A DNA stretch of 6,840 nucleotides from Chloroflexota bacterium (GCA_025355835.1 JANXYW010000298.1:1-6840), one strand, 5' to 3'. Positions 1 through 5,243 are shown, counted from the stretch's first letter. Made by a program: numbers and translations. Notes: a model not told the origin generated them from the sequence alone.

Positions 1-1
1 C

Positions 2-40
2 GAGCCGCTGCGAGTACTCGCGCGTGAGATGCTCGTTCAT
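2..40 (-). CDS. Possible 5' end of a gene leaving the left edge
   Basis: An ATG at 40-38 on the minus strand opens a frame running to the window edge and reading MNEHLTREYSQRL. The composition (charged, Arg/Glu rich, compatible with an amphipathic helix) is plausible for the start of a bacterial protein, and the orientation matches every other gene here. Against it, no Shine-Dalgarno lies at the usual distance; a purine-rich GGAGGTGAG sits about 25 bases upstream, too far for this ATG. The frame stays open upstream of the ATG, so another start is possible, but no ATG, GTG or TTG lies in frame just after that purine run. Thirteen codons are too few to name a family. Confidence 0.3.
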   Translation of the reverse strand, partial: MNEHLTREYSQRL

Positions 41-109
41 GCGCGCAGTGTAGCGACGCGGGACCTCACCTCCGTGCTGTCTCCTGCGGCGACTCTGTGA
101 TCGCACTGG

Positions 110-145
110 TCCTCTCCGCCCGGCGGAGAGGAGGGCGGACGATCG
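110..145. repeat. Hairpin repeat, copy 1 (TCCTCTCC/GGAGAGGA)
   Basis: Perfect 11-bp inverted repeat, arms 110-120 (TCCTCTCCGCC) and 122-132 (GGCGGAGAGGA) around one central C. It is followed by a purine run and GATCG up to 145. The block is repeated in the same orientation exactly 116 bases further on (226-260). The arms match best in the outer eight bases, while the apex differs, as in a dispersed palindromic element rather than a simple duplication. Confidence 0.6.
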
Positions 146-179
146 TTGTGCGCGTGATGGGGCGGAATGCGTAGTACGT

Positions 180-199
180 CACGGGCGGGGGCGCCCGTG
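180..199. repeat. Hairpin CACGGGCG-GGGG-CGCCCGTG
   Basis: Perfect 8-bp stem (180-187 with 192-199) closing a four-base G loop (C loop on the minus strand). It lies midway between the two TCCTCTCC hairpins. Its function is unknown; it could be an unrelated dispersed palindrome or part of a structured RNA read from the minus strand. Confidence 0.5.
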
Positions 200-225
200 C
201 TGCACGCTATCTCTTCGAATTGCTG

Positions 226-260
226 TCCTCTCCACATCGTGGAGAGGAGGTGGCCGATCG
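226..260. repeat. Hairpin repeat, copy 2 (TCCTCTCC/GGAGAGGA)
   Basis: Perfect 10-bp stem, 226-235 (TCCTCTCCAC) with 239-248 (GTGGAGAGGA), and a three-base ATC loop. It is followed by GGTGGCCGATCG up to 260. It aligns with 110-145 over the outer stem and over the right flank, with one single-base length difference. The stem tip differs from copy 1 (AC/GT instead of GCC/GGC), but base pairing is kept on both sides. Confidence 0.6.
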
Positions 261-328
261 CAAAGTCGCCTGAGGAGACAGGCCGGAGGTGTGGTGCTCG
301 TGCGCTACCGATTGCCTTGCCGACGACC

Positions 329-354
329 GCGCGGGCTGAAAAGCCCGCGCTACG
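329..354 (-). repeat. GTAG-type REP palindrome, singlet
   Basis: Perfect 9-bp stem (329-337 with 342-350) closing a GAAA loop on the plus strand. On the minus strand it reads GTAG followed directly by CGCGGGCTTTTCAGCCCGCG. A GTAG foot next to a GC-rich hairpin is the hallmark of REP sequences mobilised by RAYT (TnpA-REP) transposases. It sits 13 bases beyond the GNAT stop codon, a typical REP location. Two related copies occur at 6196-6261 and a looser one at 5244-5265. It has no T-run, so at most it is a transcript 3'-end stabiliser. Confidence 0.65.
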
Positions 355-366
355 TGGACTATCCGA

Positions 367-1164
367 CTACCCAACCATCTTCAGATATTCGCGCTTGATC
401 GCGACGGGGCGAAAGCCCATGGCGGCGTACATCTGCTTCGGCGTGTCGGAGGCGTCGGCGACGATGACGATGGGGCCGGCGCCGTGGGCGCGCGCATCGG
501 CGACGCAGTGGTGGATCAGCGCCGTCGCGAGGCCGCGGTGGCGGTACTCCGCCTGCACGAAGAGGTTCTCGACCTGTCCGACACCATCGACCCCTTCCCA
601 CGAGTTGAAGTAGCCGCGCGCTTCGCCGTCGGCGTACGCCAGCCAGTATCGCACCGGCGGCGACTTGGCGACTTGAGAACGCGCGAGATCGACTCCTGTC
701 CCGGCGTCTTCGCCCTTGCCGAGGCGGGCGGCGTACTCTTGCCAATCGTGTTTGTTCAGGGCAAAGAACGCGTCGCGCGCGGCGTCGCTATCCACCGGCC
801 GGATGTCGCATGGCTTCGCTGCGCCGCGCAATTCGCCCTCCACCAGCATGACCAGCGAGTGATCGAGCGCATAGCCGTCCAGCTGCAGGCGCGCTTCGAA
901 CGTTGGGGGCGTCGTGAAGTCGGTGTGGTATCGGCGATGCGCGCAGTGCGCGAACTCCGTCTCGACGCTCGCCAGCAACCGCGAGATCTCGTCGGGCGTC
1001 GATGCAGTGATGTCGGCGACGTGGTTCGCGTCGTAGACGCGCGGATACTCCGCGTCGCGCACGAACGTCGCGCCGTCGGCGACGAAGCTTTCGTGCCCAA
1101 GCGCAAGGTTTGCCTGGTTGACGGCGAGCCCGCGGCGGGCGAGGTCGCGTTCGGCGTGGGGCAT
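367..1164 (-). CDS. GNAT family N-acetyltransferase
   Basis: A 265-residue protein with a GCN5-related acetyltransferase fold, predicted to transfer an acetyl group from acetyl-CoA to an unknown amine; cytoplasmic. The C-terminal half (about 170-265) is a recognisable GNAT domain: the acetyl-CoA motif R-x-x-G-x-A is RHRGLA at 208-213, preceded by the VENLFVQAEYR strand, and the closing MYAAMGF motif is at 245-251. The N-terminal half (about 1-165) carries FVRDAEYPRVYDANH and may be a second, degenerate GNAT-like domain, as in double-domain members of the superfamily. The frame is open up to 1284, but I place the start at the ATG at 1164: upstream residues are not protein-like and a palindrome lies at the far end. 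No clear Shine-Dalgarno is visible. A REP palindrome follows the stop. The substrate cannot be told from the sequence. Confidence 0.85.
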   Translation of the reverse strand: MPHAERDLARRGLAVNQANLALGHESFVADGATFVRDAEYPRVYDANHVADITASTPDEISRLLASVETEFAHCAHRRYHTDFTTPPTFEARLQLDGYALDHSLVMLVEGELRGAAKPCDIRPVDSDAARDAFFALNKHDWQEYAARLGKGEDAGTGVDLARSQVAKSPPVRYWLAYADGEARGYFNSWEGVDGVGQVENLFVQAEYRHRGLATALIHHCVADARAHGAGPIVIVADASDTPKQMYAAMGFRPVAIKREYLKMVG

Positions 1165-1340
1165 AACGGCGTGATCGTAGCACGCGAGAACGGGAACGGA
1201 ACCACGGAGACCCGAGCCACGGACGAGAGACTGACAGGGTTCGGTAGCGATACCCGAGCACGTGTTCGTTGCGGCGAGGCGCACAGGTCTGAAGACCGAG
1301 GGCCGGACGCATCGAGCCCCGGCGATGATCGCCTTGGCTC

Positions 1341-1372
1341 TAGAAGTGCGTATCAGCGCGAGTCGCGGCTAG
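1341..1372 (+). repeat. 33-bp dispersed repeat, copy 1
   Basis: The 25 bases at 1348-1372 are identical to 2643-2667, and the similarity extends left to 1341 with two mismatches (TAGAAGTGCG here, TAGCAGGGCG there). The core contains the odd palindrome CGCGA-G-TCGCG. The right end CTAG runs straight into CTAGCAGGGCGC (1370-1380), which repeats the start of the other copy, so a truncated second unit may be joined head to tail. It lies about 60 bases beyond the PsiE-like stop codon. Confidence 0.7.
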
Positions 1373-1387
1373 CAGGGCGCTGAAGAA

Positions 1388-1401
1388 TCGGCGCGCGCCG
1401 A
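1388..1401 (-). terminator. Weak terminator-like palindrome after the PsiE-like gene
   Basis: A perfect 14-base palindrome (TCGGCGCGCGCCGA) lies 30 bases past the stop codon of the PsiE-like gene. On the minus strand it is followed by TTCTTCAG, a weak T-rich tract. This position suits an end to the DUF1003/PsiE transcript, but the short stem, lack of a natural loop and broken T tract make it a weak candidate. Confidence 0.3.
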
Positions 1402-1431
1402 GCGCATCGCCACGCTGTTTTGGGAGTCGCG

Positions 1432-1929
1432 CTACGACCAGCGCTCGCGGACGGCGCCGTCGGAACCCACGCGGCGCGTGAACAGAAATAGCGCGATGGC
1501 GAGCGCCAGTACGACGCCCGCGTTGGCGCCAAGGTCGATCATCTGGTTGCGGAAGGCAGTCTCTGTCGTCGCGTGTCCCAGCGTCGTCGCGGCACCGATG
1601 GCCAGGATACGCCGGGTCGCTGAGATGATGCCGATGTACAGGAAGGGCGTCAGGGAGGTCGTGCCCGTGGTGAGGTAGCTCCGCACGGTGCCGAGAACCT
1701 CCAGGATGATCAACACCAGCAGAAGATCGTTGATCAACGTGATCATGTCGAGCGGGAAGTCGTCCGTGATGTGCTGGAAGAACGTGACCACCGAGTAGAC
1801 GCCCATCGCGCCGGCCGCCGCCAGGAACAACACCGCGATCAGCATGTAGACCACGGTATCCGCCCGCTCCAACCAGAACTCGATGATGTGCTTGAAGCCG
1901 TCTTCCGCTGGCTGCGTGTCCTGCTTCAT
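1432..1929 (-). CDS. PsiE-like (phosphate-starvation-inducible E family) membrane protein
   Basis: A 165-residue inner-membrane protein. Four hydrophobic segments are visible at about 25-46, 62-81, 96-114 and 134-152. The stretch LLLVLIILEVLGTVRSYL (69-86) and PFLYIGIISATRRIL (95-109), with its twin arginines after a short helix, match the pattern of the PsiE family (PF06146), as does the length. The family is named for phosphate-starvation induction in E. coli, but its biochemical role is unknown and no Pho box is seen here. The ATG at 1929 overlaps the stop of the preceding DUF1003 gene in an ATGA, and only a weak purine tract precedes it, so translation is probably coupled. The C-terminus after residue 153 is short and basic (TRRVGSDGAVRERWS). 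Confidence 0.75.
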   Translation of the reverse strand: MKQDTQPAEDGFKHIIEFWLERADTVVYMLIAVLFLAAAGAMGVYSVVTFFQHITDDFPLDMITLINDLLLVLIILEVLGTVRSYLTTGTTSLTPFLYIGIISATRRILAIGAATTLGHATTETAFRNQMIDLGANAGVVLALAIALFLFTRRVGSDGAVRERWS

Positions 1930-2426
1930 GCCTGGCGCTCGCCCGGCGTGACCTTCAACTGGGCGATGAGCTGCTTGAGCTCTTTCAGTAGGGCGAGCTG
2001 CTCGTCGTTCACGTCGTAGAGCCGCGTCTGCGACTGGTGGTCGGCCTCCTCTTTGATCGCGGCCCGTTCCGCGGCGCGATTCTGGCTGACCATGACCGTC
2101 GGCACGAAGAGTGACTGCATGATGCCACCGAGGATGAAGAAGAGGAATGCGTACGGGTAGGGGTCGAAGGCGCCCGCGCCGGCGATGTAGGTCTCGTACA
2201 GCGGCCACACGAACAGCAGGATCGAGAGCACGTAGAAGAAGACCATGGTGCCAGCCAGGCCGACGATATGGTCGGCCAGGAAGCCGTTGAAGCGCGCAAA
2301 CCCGCTCTGCGCATCGCGCTGCGATTGGACGATCTCGCCGGGATGGACGACGGTCTTCGTGGCGTCGTGGTGGGTCGCGATCATCTCGCGAATCGTGTCC
2401 GGATGGTGGAATGGGTGGAGCCGCAC
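1926..2426 (-). CDS. DUF1003 family membrane protein
   Basis: A 166-residue protein with two transmembrane helices at about 55-77 and 91-113. The segment from FNGFLADHIVGLAGTM (46-61) through FDPYPYAFLFFILGG (87-101) to PTVMVSQNRAAERA (109-122) follows the DUF1003 (PF06210) pattern: a helix pair linked by a DPYP element and ending in a conserved SQNR. The C-terminal part (about 123-158) is a charged, leucine-spaced helix likely to form a coiled coil. The N-terminus is unusually rich in histidine (H4, H7, H8, H19, H20, H28), possibly metal-binding (inference). The start is a GTG at 2426 chosen because AGAAGGAGG lies four bases upstream; the ATG at 2384 lacks such a site. It overlaps the PsiE-like gene by four bases. 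Function of the family is unknown. Confidence 0.8.
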   Translation of the reverse strand: MRLHPFHHPDTIREMIATHHDATKTVVHPGEIVQSQRDAQSGFARFNGFLADHIVGLAGTMVFFYVLSILLFVWPLYETYIAGAGAFDPYPYAFLFFILGGIMQSLFVPTVMVSQNRAAERAAIKEEADHQSQTRLYDVNDEQLALLKELKQLIAQLKVTPGERQA

Positions 2427-2428
2427 GG

Positions 2429-2437
2429 ATCCTCCTT
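2429..2437 (-). promoter_or_regulatory. Strong ribosome binding site deciding a GTG start
   Basis: On the minus strand AGAAGGAGG is followed by ATCC and then GTG (2426-2424). It is one of the best Shine-Dalgarno matches in the window and fixes the GTG as the start of the DUF1003 protein in preference to the ATG 14 codons downstream. Confidence 0.6.
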
Positions 2438-2634
2438 CTCGCGCACGCCACCGGATCCGGCGGCGCTATTGCCGATTACAACGTAGCGCGAATCGCGCAC
2501 GGACGGATGCCGAATTGGAAGACTCCATCGGCCGCGCCTGGACAGACGCGGTACAGCGCCTCGTCTGACGCACTCCGCCGCGTGCGAGGCCCTCCCGGCG
2601 AACCGCCACGCTAAGAAGCGCTAGGGGCACAACA

Positions 2635-2667
2635 CTAGCAGGGCGTATCAGCGCGAGTCGCGGCTAG
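2635..2667 (+). repeat. 33-bp dispersed repeat, copy 2, overlapping a stop codon
   Basis: Starts with CTAGC and ends with GCTAG, giving five-base inverted ends around a body that contains CGCGA-G-TCGCG. Bases 2643-2667 are identical to 1348-1372. The right end overlaps the TAG stop codon (2666-2664) of the SCP2-like gene, so the element forms the exact 3' end of that reading frame. Confidence 0.75.
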
Positions 2668-3104
2668 GCGACGGCGGCTTCGGCGAGGAACTTCGTGTCG
2701 ATCTTTGCGGCGGCGTTGAAGAAGTCCTGGATCGACTGGTTGAAGCGGTAGAAGGCGTCGCGGCGGTAGCCGTCGTGGGCGCGCGCGAGGCCTTCGGGCA
2801 TGCTCAGGTCGATGGTGTTGAGCGTGTGCGACAGGTCGGCCTTGCCGTGCTTCTTGATGTTCTCGATCATCTCGACCCACTTGTCGTACGGCTGCTCGAG
2901 CCAGAAGTCCATGTCACGCAGGTCCGTCTCGGCGGCCTCGCGCACCGTGGTGCACTCGAACGCGTCGAACGTCAGCTCGAAGATCTTGCTGCCGACTTTG
3001 ACGCCGACGATGCAGTCAACCGTGCCGAGGGCGCGGTAGTCGGGATCCTTGTTGACGATGTCCTTGATGGCGTCGAACCAGTCTACGGACGGAAATGATG
3101 GCAT
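2664..3104 (-). CDS. Small SCP2-like protein, possible partner of the ferritin-like protein
   Basis: A 146-residue soluble protein with no signal peptide or membrane segment. The pattern of strands and helices, with VDCIVGVKVGSKIFELTFDAF (29-49) followed by alternating aromatic helices (DMDFWLEQPYDKWVEMIENI, 64-83; RRDAFYRFNQSIQDFF, 114-129), recalls SCP2-type sterol- and lipid-binding domains, but the typical GxxAF signature is not seen, so the family call is tentative. An alternative is an uncharacterised small family that only travels with the upstream gene. The ATG at 3104 is preceded by GCAGGAG with a seven-base gap. It lies 66 bases after the ferritin-like gene, with no terminator-like hairpin noted between, which suggests one transcript. 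If it binds a hydrophobic ligand it could deliver substrate to its neighbour (inference). Its stop codon lies inside the 33-bp repeat. Confidence 0.8.
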   Translation of the reverse strand: MPSFPSVDWFDAIKDIVNKDPDYRALGTVDCIVGVKVGSKIFELTFDAFECTTVREAAETDLRDMDFWLEQPYDKWVEMIENIKKHGKADLSHTLNTIDLSMPEGLARAHDGYRRDAFYRFNQSIQDFFNAAAKIDTKFLAEAAVA

Positions 3105-3170
3105 GTTGCTTCTCCTGCGGCGGGCCTATGGCCTCGCCGTGCTCGTTGCGCGGACGCGTTGCCCGCCCTG

Positions 3171-4532
3171 CTAGTCCTTGATGTACTTCTTCAGGCCCGG
3201 ATCCAATCGGTCTGCGCGCTCAATCGTAGCCCACTTCAGCCGCGCAAGGTACTGCTCCACTGCGCGCCTGCGCATCTGGTTGTAGATCTGGAGGCCTTCG
3301 TTGATGTTGGCCTTGCCGCCTCCGAAGTAGATGGCGAACGCCGCTTTGGTCGCGGGGTCCCTCTTGTCGTCCTGCAGCATCATGCCCTCGCCCTTGTCCA
3401 GGTAGCGCATGATCTCGTCGCGGCGGTCGGCACGGTGCATCATCACGTACTTGATGTGGCTGATGGCGTACGCCACGTGACGCGCCTTGTCCTGCATGGC
3501 GTGCGCGGCGATGTACTGCTCGGCCGGGTTTTTGGCGTACTTTTCCAGGTACTGGTACTGCGCCAGCGTCAGGCTGTCCTGCAGCACCATCTGAATCGTC
3601 AGCATCTCGGTGAAGTTGCGTGCGTCGACGATGGAGCGGAAGCCCCAGCCGGGTGACTGGATGCCCAGCCCGCCGCCATTGGAGAGCGCACGTTTGCGGA
3701 ACACCTCGACGGCGCGCGCGTTCTCGAAGATCGTCGTTGCGAGGTAGAGCTTCACTTCGTGGTAGCCGTAGGAGATGTCCGGCTCCCAGCGGCCGAGCAC
3801 GTCGGCTTCCAGCTGCTCCTTCTCGGAGATGTGCGTGCAGATCTGGCAGATCGCGCGCTCGACATCATCGGGCAGTGGCTCGATCGTCGCCCACGGCACG
3901 TCGGTGGCCGGACGCCAGCGCCGCTGGATCGCTTCTTCGTACAAGGCGGCGCAGTTGTCGGCCCACACTTCCTGCTTCTCGAAGATCGAGTAACCCATCG
4001 ACTCGACGCCGGGGATCGGTATGGCGCCGCGCGGCATCTCGGTGTGGTACGGCCACACATCGGGGATCTCGCCGTACTTGCCGATGTTGATCGCTTCGAG
4101 CGTGAGGCCGTGCTTTGTCGGACGGGCGCGGGTGTTCCACTCTGTCGGCACCTGCATCCAGCTCAGATCGAGCTGCGGTGGGCCGCCCTGCGCCATGAAC
4201 TCGCGCGCCTGGTCGGCGGTGACGCCCATGCTCATGAAGTTCATCAAGTCGCTCGCGGCGGCGCCGGCGGCCAGTGCCTGTTGCAGCAGCTCGTATGGCC
4301 ACTGCGCGAGATCCGCGGCGGCCTTGAGTTCGTCGGAAAGCTCCGGCCCGCCACCGGCTTGCGCGGCGAGAAAGCCGCGCGCCTGGTCGGCCGTGACGCC
4401 TTGATCCATATAGCCGATGATCTGGTCTGCGCCTGCGCCCGAAGCGAGCGCCTGTTCCACCAGATCGTCGGGCCAGCCCTTTTCTTTTGCCTTCGCGGCA
4501 AGGTTCGCGGGAATCGTCATTGTGTCGGCCAT
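3171..4532 (-). CDS. Ferritin-fold (diiron oxygenase-like) protein with two N-terminal repeats
   Basis: A 453-residue soluble protein. Residues 7-57 and 65-115 are two copies of a helical repeat, each with a central Trp (W20, W78) and the identical octapeptide GVTADQAR (45-52, 103-110); it resembles a three-helix UBA-like bundle. From about 185 to 365 the sequence follows a ferritin-like four-helix pattern seen in bacterial diiron proteins: YHEVKLYLATTIFENARAVEVF (257-278), RKRALSNGGGLG (279-290), then a helix with VLQDSLTLAQYQYL (316-329) and AMQDKARHVAYAISH (345-359). Where relatives have DEARHVEVF and DEARHV, this protein has ENARAVEVF (270-278) and DKARHV (348-353), so both ExxH iron motifs are changed. 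It may bind metal differently or not at all. The ATG at 4532 has AGGAGG seven bases upstream. It leads a probable operon with the SCP2-like gene. Fold call moderately sure; activity unknown. Confidence 0.85.
   Translation of the reverse strand: MADTMTIPANLAAKAKEKGWPDDLVEQALASGAGADQIIGYMDQGVTADQARGFLAAQAGGGPELSDELKAAADLAQWPYELLQQALAAGAAASDLMNFMSMGVTADQAREFMAQGGPPQLDLSWMQVPTEWNTRARPTKHGLTLEAINIGKYGEIPDVWPYHTEMPRGAIPIPGVESMGYSIFEKQEVWADNCAALYEEAIQRRWRPATDVPWATIEPLPDDVERAICQICTHISEKEQLEADVLGRWEPDISYGYHEVKLYLATTIFENARAVEVFRKRALSNGGGLGIQSPGWGFRSIVDARNFTEMLTIQMVLQDSLTLAQYQYLEKYAKNPAEQYIAAHAMQDKARHVAYAISHIKYVMMHRADRRDEIMRYLDKGEGMMLQDDKRDPATKAAFAIYFGGGKANINEGLQIYNQMRRRAVEQYLARLKWATIERADRLDPGLKKYIKD
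4203..4400 (-). repeat. Internal coding repeat (two 58-codon units)
   Basis: The DNA encoding GVTADQAR is nearly identical in the two N-terminal repeats: bases 4203-4226 and 4377-4400 match at 23 of 24 positions, 174 bases (58 codons) apart. The rest of the units has diverged at DNA level but keeps the same helix pattern in protein. This points to an old in-frame duplication with strong conservation, or recent conversion, of the octapeptide segment. Confidence 0.7.
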
Positions 4533-4577
4533 TGGGCGACCTCCTGCTCTTAGCTTAGCGAGCGCTTAACTTCGGCA

Positions 4578-4607
4578 ATTGTGTGATCGATGGGAGTCTT
4601 CGGTCAA
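4578..4607 (-). promoter_or_regulatory. Candidate sigma70-type promoter for the ferritin-like operon
   Basis: On the minus strand TTGACC (4607-4602; five of six to TTGACA) and CACAAT (4583-4578; four of six to TATAAT) are separated by 18 bases. The -10 ends 45 bases before the ATG at 4532, leaving a leader of about 38 bases that contains the AGGAGG site and a small GCTAA direct repeat. It is the best promoter match seen in an intergenic space here. Confidence 0.4.
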
Positions 4608-4735
4608 GTAGCCAGACGGCCCGTTGTGGCCGCGCCGAACGGCTCCCTCTGCGCTCGCATATCAGGCCGCCGTGCGATTGTCGGTGATCGTTGCTGTTCG
4701 AGGCAATGGTTGCGGAGTGCGCTTTTCGCAGCCGG

Positions 4736-5209
4736 TCAGGCGGCGTCGCGCATGGGCATCAGCGGGCGCGTCACAAGCTGCGCCATGACGCCGGCGATGC
4801 CCGTTCCCTCTTCGTACTCCAGCACATCGAAGTCGGGCTGGAGGATGCAGTCGAACGATTGCGCGAGCATCGGCAGCGCCCGGCGCAGCTTCTCGATGAT
4901 GGCGAACGTCTTGAGTCGGCTGTGGCCCGGCAGGATGCCGACGATGCGTCCTTCGCCGTACGCGAGTGCGGCGCCACCCTGCGAGGCGCCTTCGATGGTT
5001 CCGCAGGCCGCGTCGCGAAACTTGTCGAGACCCTCGACCCCATGCTGCCGCTTCATGTACTCGACGCCGATCAGATCGACCACGAGAAACACGGGCTCAA
5101 TGTTCTTCGTCAGCATCGCGTCGACGGCCTGGCTGAGTTGCGCGCGGAAATCATCCATCAGTTTGAGTATCGGCCTGCGGACGAGCCTGCCGTAGCGTTG
5201 CGCGCCCAC
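4736..5209 (-). CDS. Small GGDEF-like protein lacking the signature motif
   Basis: Up to 157 residues, soluble, no signal peptide. The order VFLVVDLIGVEYMKRQHGVE (40-59), AYGEGRIVGILPG (83-95) and a following amphipathic helix (LKTFAIIEKLRRALPML, 99-115) parallels the GGDEF nucleotide-cyclase core: the first strand with its Asp (D45 here), the loop that binds nucleotide, then YGGDEFAVLLPG. The signature is replaced by GEGRI (85-89), and the F-K-x-x-N-D of the substrate site is gone, so cyclic-di-GMP synthesis is unlikely; it might bind a nucleotide or act as a scaffold (inference). The start is uncertain: the GTG at 5209 has only a GGGGCGG upstream, while the ATG at 5158 (MDDFRAQL) begins at the first clear helix but has no ribosome site. 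It follows the SDR gene by 76 bases. The distant similarity to GGDEF was judged by eye. Confidence 0.7.
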   Translation of the reverse strand: MGAQRYGRLVRRPILKLMDDFRAQLSQAVDAMLTKNIEPVFLVVDLIGVEYMKRQHGVEGLDKFRDAACGTIEGASQGGAALAYGEGRIVGILPGHSRLKTFAIIEKLRRALPMLAQSFDCILQPDFDVLEYEEGTGIAGVMAQLVTRPLMPMRDAA

Positions 5210-5243
5210 ATGCCGCCCCGTCGGTCACCGAGCTGTCCCAATG

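Larger units (their letters stand above)
41..366. other. Gene-free, hairpin-rich intergenic region
   Basis: No convincing gene is found in these 326 bases; open frames here lack ribosome binding sites and protein-like composition. The stretch holds at least four perfect inverted repeats: 110-132, 180-199, 226-248 and 329-350. It separates the 3' end of the GNAT gene from the possible gene start at 40. None of the hairpins is followed by a T-run on the minus strand, so they do not look like simple intrinsic terminators. Confidence 0.7.
1165..1431. other. Intergenic region between PsiE-like and GNAT genes
   Basis: Contains no convincing gene. It holds a GC-rich palindrome (1388-1401), one copy of the 33-bp repeat (1341-1372), a partial second unit (1370-1380), and a short palindrome GGTCT-GA-AGACC at 1286-1297 whose pattern resembles a decayed REP half. 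A TACGAT hexamer on the minus strand at about 12 bases before the GNAT ATG could be a -10 box, but I find no matching -35. Confidence 0.6.

Noticed and set aside
329..350. Intrinsic terminator for the GNAT gene
   Set aside because: The stem is strong, but the minus strand continues GGTCGTCGG without a T-run; the GTAG foot and copies elsewhere fit a REP better.
110..354. CRISPR array suggested by repeated hairpins
   Set aside because: Only two copies of one repeat, different hairpins between them, no regular spacers and no cas genes.
1165..1284. Longer N-terminus of the GNAT protein (40 extra residues from an upstream start)
   Set aside because: The extension has Cys/Ser-rich, non-protein-like sequence, starts within a palindrome and has no Shine-Dalgarno.
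484..1383. Long plus-strand open frame of 299 codons opposite the GNAT gene
   Set aside because: It is the antisense shadow of a clear GNAT gene in high-GC DNA; its protein is Arg/Val-rich with no recognisable domain and no ribosome site.
1930..2451. N-terminal extension of the PsiE-like frame up to 2451
   Set aside because: It lies out of frame inside the DUF1003 gene and is Arg/Pro-rich; the ATG at 1929 with the ATGA overlap explains the gene better.
3759..4553. Plus-strand open frame of 264 codons opposite the ferritin-like gene
   Set aside because: Shadow of the minus-strand gene, with no domain signature and low-complexity composition.
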